A stretch of DNA of 38,671 nucleotides from Bacteroidales bacterium (GTDB lineage Bacteria > Bacteroidota > Bacteroidia > Bacteroidales > UBA932): positions 1-38,671 of the forward strand of contig JABUTT010000126.1 of assembly GCA_021443515.1 (NCBI GenBank). The letters run 5' to 3'. Below are positions 36,118 through 38,671 of this stretch, in pieces. Below the pieces are notes generated by a model, which had not been told where the DNA came from, searched no databases, and was given only the letters and a program-made list of their open reading frames with translations. Positions within the stretch are counted from its first letter, which is position 1. Each line of letters starts with the position of its first letter. The translations under genes were made by a program, and so were the position numbers.

Positions 36118-36504
36118 ATGAAAAGATTAGCCATAAGCCTGATAGCTTGTATGATTTCTCTTGGGATTTATGCCCAGGTACAGAATGAGTATGACCCTGT
36201 TGCGGCTGCCGATACCGAGGCCAAGAGACTGACCGAACTCCTCAAACTGGAGTATTGGCAGACCTTTTATGTGGATTCTACTCTTCAGCACGACCTAACG
36301 GCTATGTACGAGGAGACCAAGAAACTCCAGAAAGAAAATGTGACTTCTTACGAAGCCTATCTTGATGTGCAGGACAAGTGGGTAGATAAAATCGAAGAAA
36401 GTTATCAGAAGTTTTTCACTGACGAGCAGTGGAATAAATACCTCAAGACAGGTGCCGAAAAGGCTCGCAGACAGAGGGACAAACGAAGAGCAGAAAAGAA
36501 ATAA
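36118..36504 (+). CDS. Small exported helical protein of unknown function (Spy/CpxP-like size and charge)
   Basis: Signal peptide 'MKRLAISLIACMISLGIYAQ', charged helical body, basic C-terminal 'KARRQRDKRRAEKK'. Start 36118 chosen over 36076. Confidence 0.7.
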   Translation: MKRLAISLIACMISLGIYAQVQNEYDPVAAADTEAKRLTELLKLEYWQTFYVDSTLQHDLTAMYEETKKLQKENVTSYEAYLDVQDKWVDKIEESYQKFFTDEQWNKYLKTGAEKARRQRDKRRAEKK

Positions 36505-36510
36505 AAAGAT

Positions 36511-37539
36511 ATGAAAGAAAGAATTGAAGCCATCTCCAAGGAACTTGAACAGTTGAAGGCCGACAGTGTGGCCGCTGCCGAAGAACTCAGAATTCGCTTT
36601 TTGGGAAAGAAAGGTGAAGTAACCCAACTTTTTGAAGAATTCAGAACCATTGCCCCTGAATACAAAAAGGAATTCGGACGCCGCCTCAACGAACTCAAAA
36701 ATCTCGCAACCGCAAGAATTGAGGAAATCAAGGCTGCCGCAGAAGAGGCAAACAATTCTGCATCGGCATCAAAAACAGACCTCACAGTGCCCGGCGACCC
36801 GATGAATCTCGGTTCACGCCACCCTGTGTCAATAGCACGCAAGGACATTCTCGATATCTTCAATCGTCTTGGATACACTGTTGCCGAAGGTCCTGAAATT
36901 GAAGACGATTATCACGTTTTTGAGGCTCTCAACTTCCCTGTTGACCATCCTGCCCGTGAAATGCAGGACACATTCTTCATATCTTCCGGTATCAACCCTA
37001 TCCTTCTCCGCACCCACACATCTAGCGTGCAGGTTCGTTCTATGGAAAAAATGGAACTGCCTATCAGGGTGGTTTGTCCGGGAAGAGTGTTCCGCAATGA
37101 GGCTATATCCGCAAGAGCCCACTGCATATTCCATCAGGTAGAAGGCCTCTACATCGACCAGAATGTCACTTTTGCCGATATGAAGCAGGCTATCCTTATG
37201 TTCGCCAAAGAAATGTTTGGTCCTGAAACCCAGATTCGTATGCGTCCGTCATACTTCCCATTCACCGAGCCAAGTGCAGAGGTCGATGTAAGTTGCAATA
37301 TATGCAAGGGCAAAGGCTGCAACATCTGCAAGGGCACCGGCTGGCTTGAAATTCTCGGCTGCGGTATGGTTGACCCTAACGTTCTCGAAGCCAGCGGCAT
37401 AGACTCCAAGAAATACAGCGGTTTTGCCTTCGGTATGGGTGTGGAGCGTATCGCAATGCTCAAATGGCAGGTAAAAGACCTCCGCAATTACTTTGAAAAC
37501 GACCTCCGCTTCCTCAAAGAATTCGAAGCCAATCTTTAA
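36511..37539 (+). CDS. pheS: Phenylalanyl-tRNA synthetase alpha subunit
   Basis: 'LRIRFLGKKGEVTQLFEEFRT', 'LGSRHPVSIARKDILDIFNRLGYTVAEGPEIEDDYHVFEALNFPVDHPAREMQDTFF', 'LLRTHTSSVQ', 'GFAFGMGVERIAMLKW'. Confidence 0.98.
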   Translation: MKERIEAISKELEQLKADSVAAAEELRIRFLGKKGEVTQLFEEFRTIAPEYKKEFGRRLNELKNLATARIEEIKAAAEEANNSASASKTDLTVPGDPMNLGSRHPVSIARKDILDIFNRLGYTVAEGPEIEDDYHVFEALNFPVDHPAREMQDTFFISSGINPILLRTHTSSVQVRSMEKMELPIRVVCPGRVFRNEAISARAHCIFHQVEGLYIDQNVTFADMKQAILMFAKEMFGPETQIRMRPSYFPFTEPSAEVDVSCNICKGKGCNICKGTGWLEILGCGMVDPNVLEASGIDSKKYSGFAFGMGVERIAMLKWQVKDLRNYFENDLRFLKEFEANL

Positions 37540-37569
37540 CAGATCTTATTCTTCCAAAAAAAGGTTACA

Positions 37570-38100
37570 CTACCACTCAATTGTAGTTACGTCAAGGGTG
37601 GAAATCCATGCGTATTGATAGAATTCTAACCCTCCAACGGATATATCGACCATCTCGTGTGGAGCAGAAAAAAGCCAAGGATCATTACAATTGAAAAGAT
37701 TTCCTTTCTCTTTTCGATCTGACGCATACCACACTTTTCGAGGATTCGCAGCTATGCCCGATTCTGGAGAATAATCATACCAGGCAATTTGTGCCATTTC
37801 TGGATTGGTTCCCTCCAAACACATAGCTTTTAAGAAATTCTCTCTCCATATTCCTTCTTCAACACGCTCATTCAACCAGTTTTCAAATTTATACGGGTTC
37901 TCCTTTGAAATAATGACTGTATCCTGAGTAAAACAGTTCTTAAAAACAAGAGCTATCTCAAGGGATTCTGAAGATGATGTTATATTAAAGACATAATGCC
38001 TATTAACATTTGTACCAAGTCTTTCATATAAACTTGTCACACAAGAGGTATTTACAAGCATAACCAGTAAAATCGCAATATATTGTATTATTTTCTTCAT
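37570..38100 (-). CDS. Hypothetical lipoprotein A (paralogue of neighbouring gene)
   Basis: Lipobox-like 'MLVNTSC'; 176 aa; shares 'YVFNI...ALVFKNCFT...VIIS', 'IWRENFLKAM' and 'VW...KGNLFN' with the adjacent ORF. Confidence 0.75.
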   Translation of the reverse strand: MKKIIQYIAILLVMLVNTSCVTSLYERLGTNVNRHYVFNITSSSESLEIALVFKNCFTQDTVIISKENPYKFENWLNERVEEGIWRENFLKAMCLEGTNPEMAQIAWYDYSPESGIAANPRKVWYASDRKEKGNLFNCNDPWLFSAPHEMVDISVGGLEFYQYAWISTLDVTTIEW

Positions 38101-38108
38101 TTTCGTAC

Positions 38109-38648
38109 TTAGTTAGCACTTAGATTCTTCGAAAAATGCCATACTTGACGCATTTTCATATCAAAAGAATCATGAAATAAGTTTTCTTTGCTTTCTCTAA
38201 ATGACCAACTCTCTATATTAAAAAAATTTCCCTTCTGATCCTTATCTACAAGTTTCCACACATAAAGAGGATCCTCTGCAAGCTCTTCTTTTTCAACATC
38301 GTACTTATACAATTCTACTGATACTGTATTTTCATCTTCATCACAATCCAGAGCAAGAATGAAATTATCTCTATAAATTTTATCTAATGTAAGCTCATGA
38401 AATTCATTATAAAAAGTATAGGCAACTCTATACCCTCTCTTAAATATAATTTGTTTTCTTGTGCAACAATTATTAAAAACAAGAGCAAAAGGAGTATTTT
38501 CATCTTTGTTGTTAATTTCAAATACATATTTATCCTTTTTGAGAGCGACCATTTTATAAAACCATGGATCAATAGCAGTCCTTGAGCATGAGGATACCCC
38601 TGCTATCGTCAACAAAAAAAGTATAAGGAAAATAACTACTCTTTTCAT
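38109..38648 (-). CDS. Hypothetical lipoprotein B (paralogue of neighbouring gene)
   Basis: Lipobox 'IAGVSSC'; 179 aa; shares 'YVFEI...ALVFNNCCT...IIFK', 'IYRDNFILAL' and 'VW...KGNFFN' with the adjacent ORF. Confidence 0.75.
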   Translation of the reverse strand: MKRVVIFLILFLLTIAGVSSCSRTAIDPWFYKMVALKKDKYVFEINNKDENTPFALVFNNCCTRKQIIFKRGYRVAYTFYNEFHELTLDKIYRDNFILALDCDEDENTVSVELYKYDVEKEELAEDPLYVWKLVDKDQKGNFFNIESWSFRESKENLFHDSFDMKMRQVWHFSKNLSAN

Positions 38649-38671
38649 GGCCTATAAATTACTGGGATTAA

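Noticed and set aside
1-38671. CRISPR arrays, rRNA genes, integrases, transposases, prophage
   Set aside because: Looked for direct-repeat arrays, rRNA signatures and mobile-element proteins on both strands; none seen.

Overview
The window looks like a Bacteroidales-type chromosome segment. This rests on Bacteroidetes -33/-7 promoter motifs (TTTG / TAnnTTTG), an S46 peptidase, DUF3098 next to ftsX, and MetallophosN/C-like phosphoesterase architecture. Most of it is housekeeping DNA. From left to right: ftsX (partial) - DUF3098 - uppP - lpxH on the + strand; an isolated seven-gene piece of the S10 ribosomal operon (rplC-rplD-rplW-rplB-rpsS-rplV-rpsC, - strand); a PhoR/PhoB-like two-component system next to a Na/Pi cotransporter; an unusual about 430-bp intergenic region holding a candidate structured ncRNA (6S-like rod) and a terminator; an AraC regulator convergent with a six-gene secreted phosphatase / transporter / kinase / oxidoreductase cluster; a compact seven-gene operon (aroB, a fused aroD-aroA, aroC, aspS, M23 peptidase, diadenylate cyclase, mutS2); tRNA-Leu(CAA); a C69 - S46 - GH3 operon; a small secreted protein and pheS; and a tandem pair of AT-rich paralogous lipoproteins. 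Items most worth follow-up are the candidate ncRNA at 10096-10300, the fused DHQ dehydratase/EPSP synthase, the phosphatase/AraB-like kinase cluster, the truncated S10 operon and the paralogous lipoprotein pair. All family assignments come from reading motifs by eye; no database search was run.
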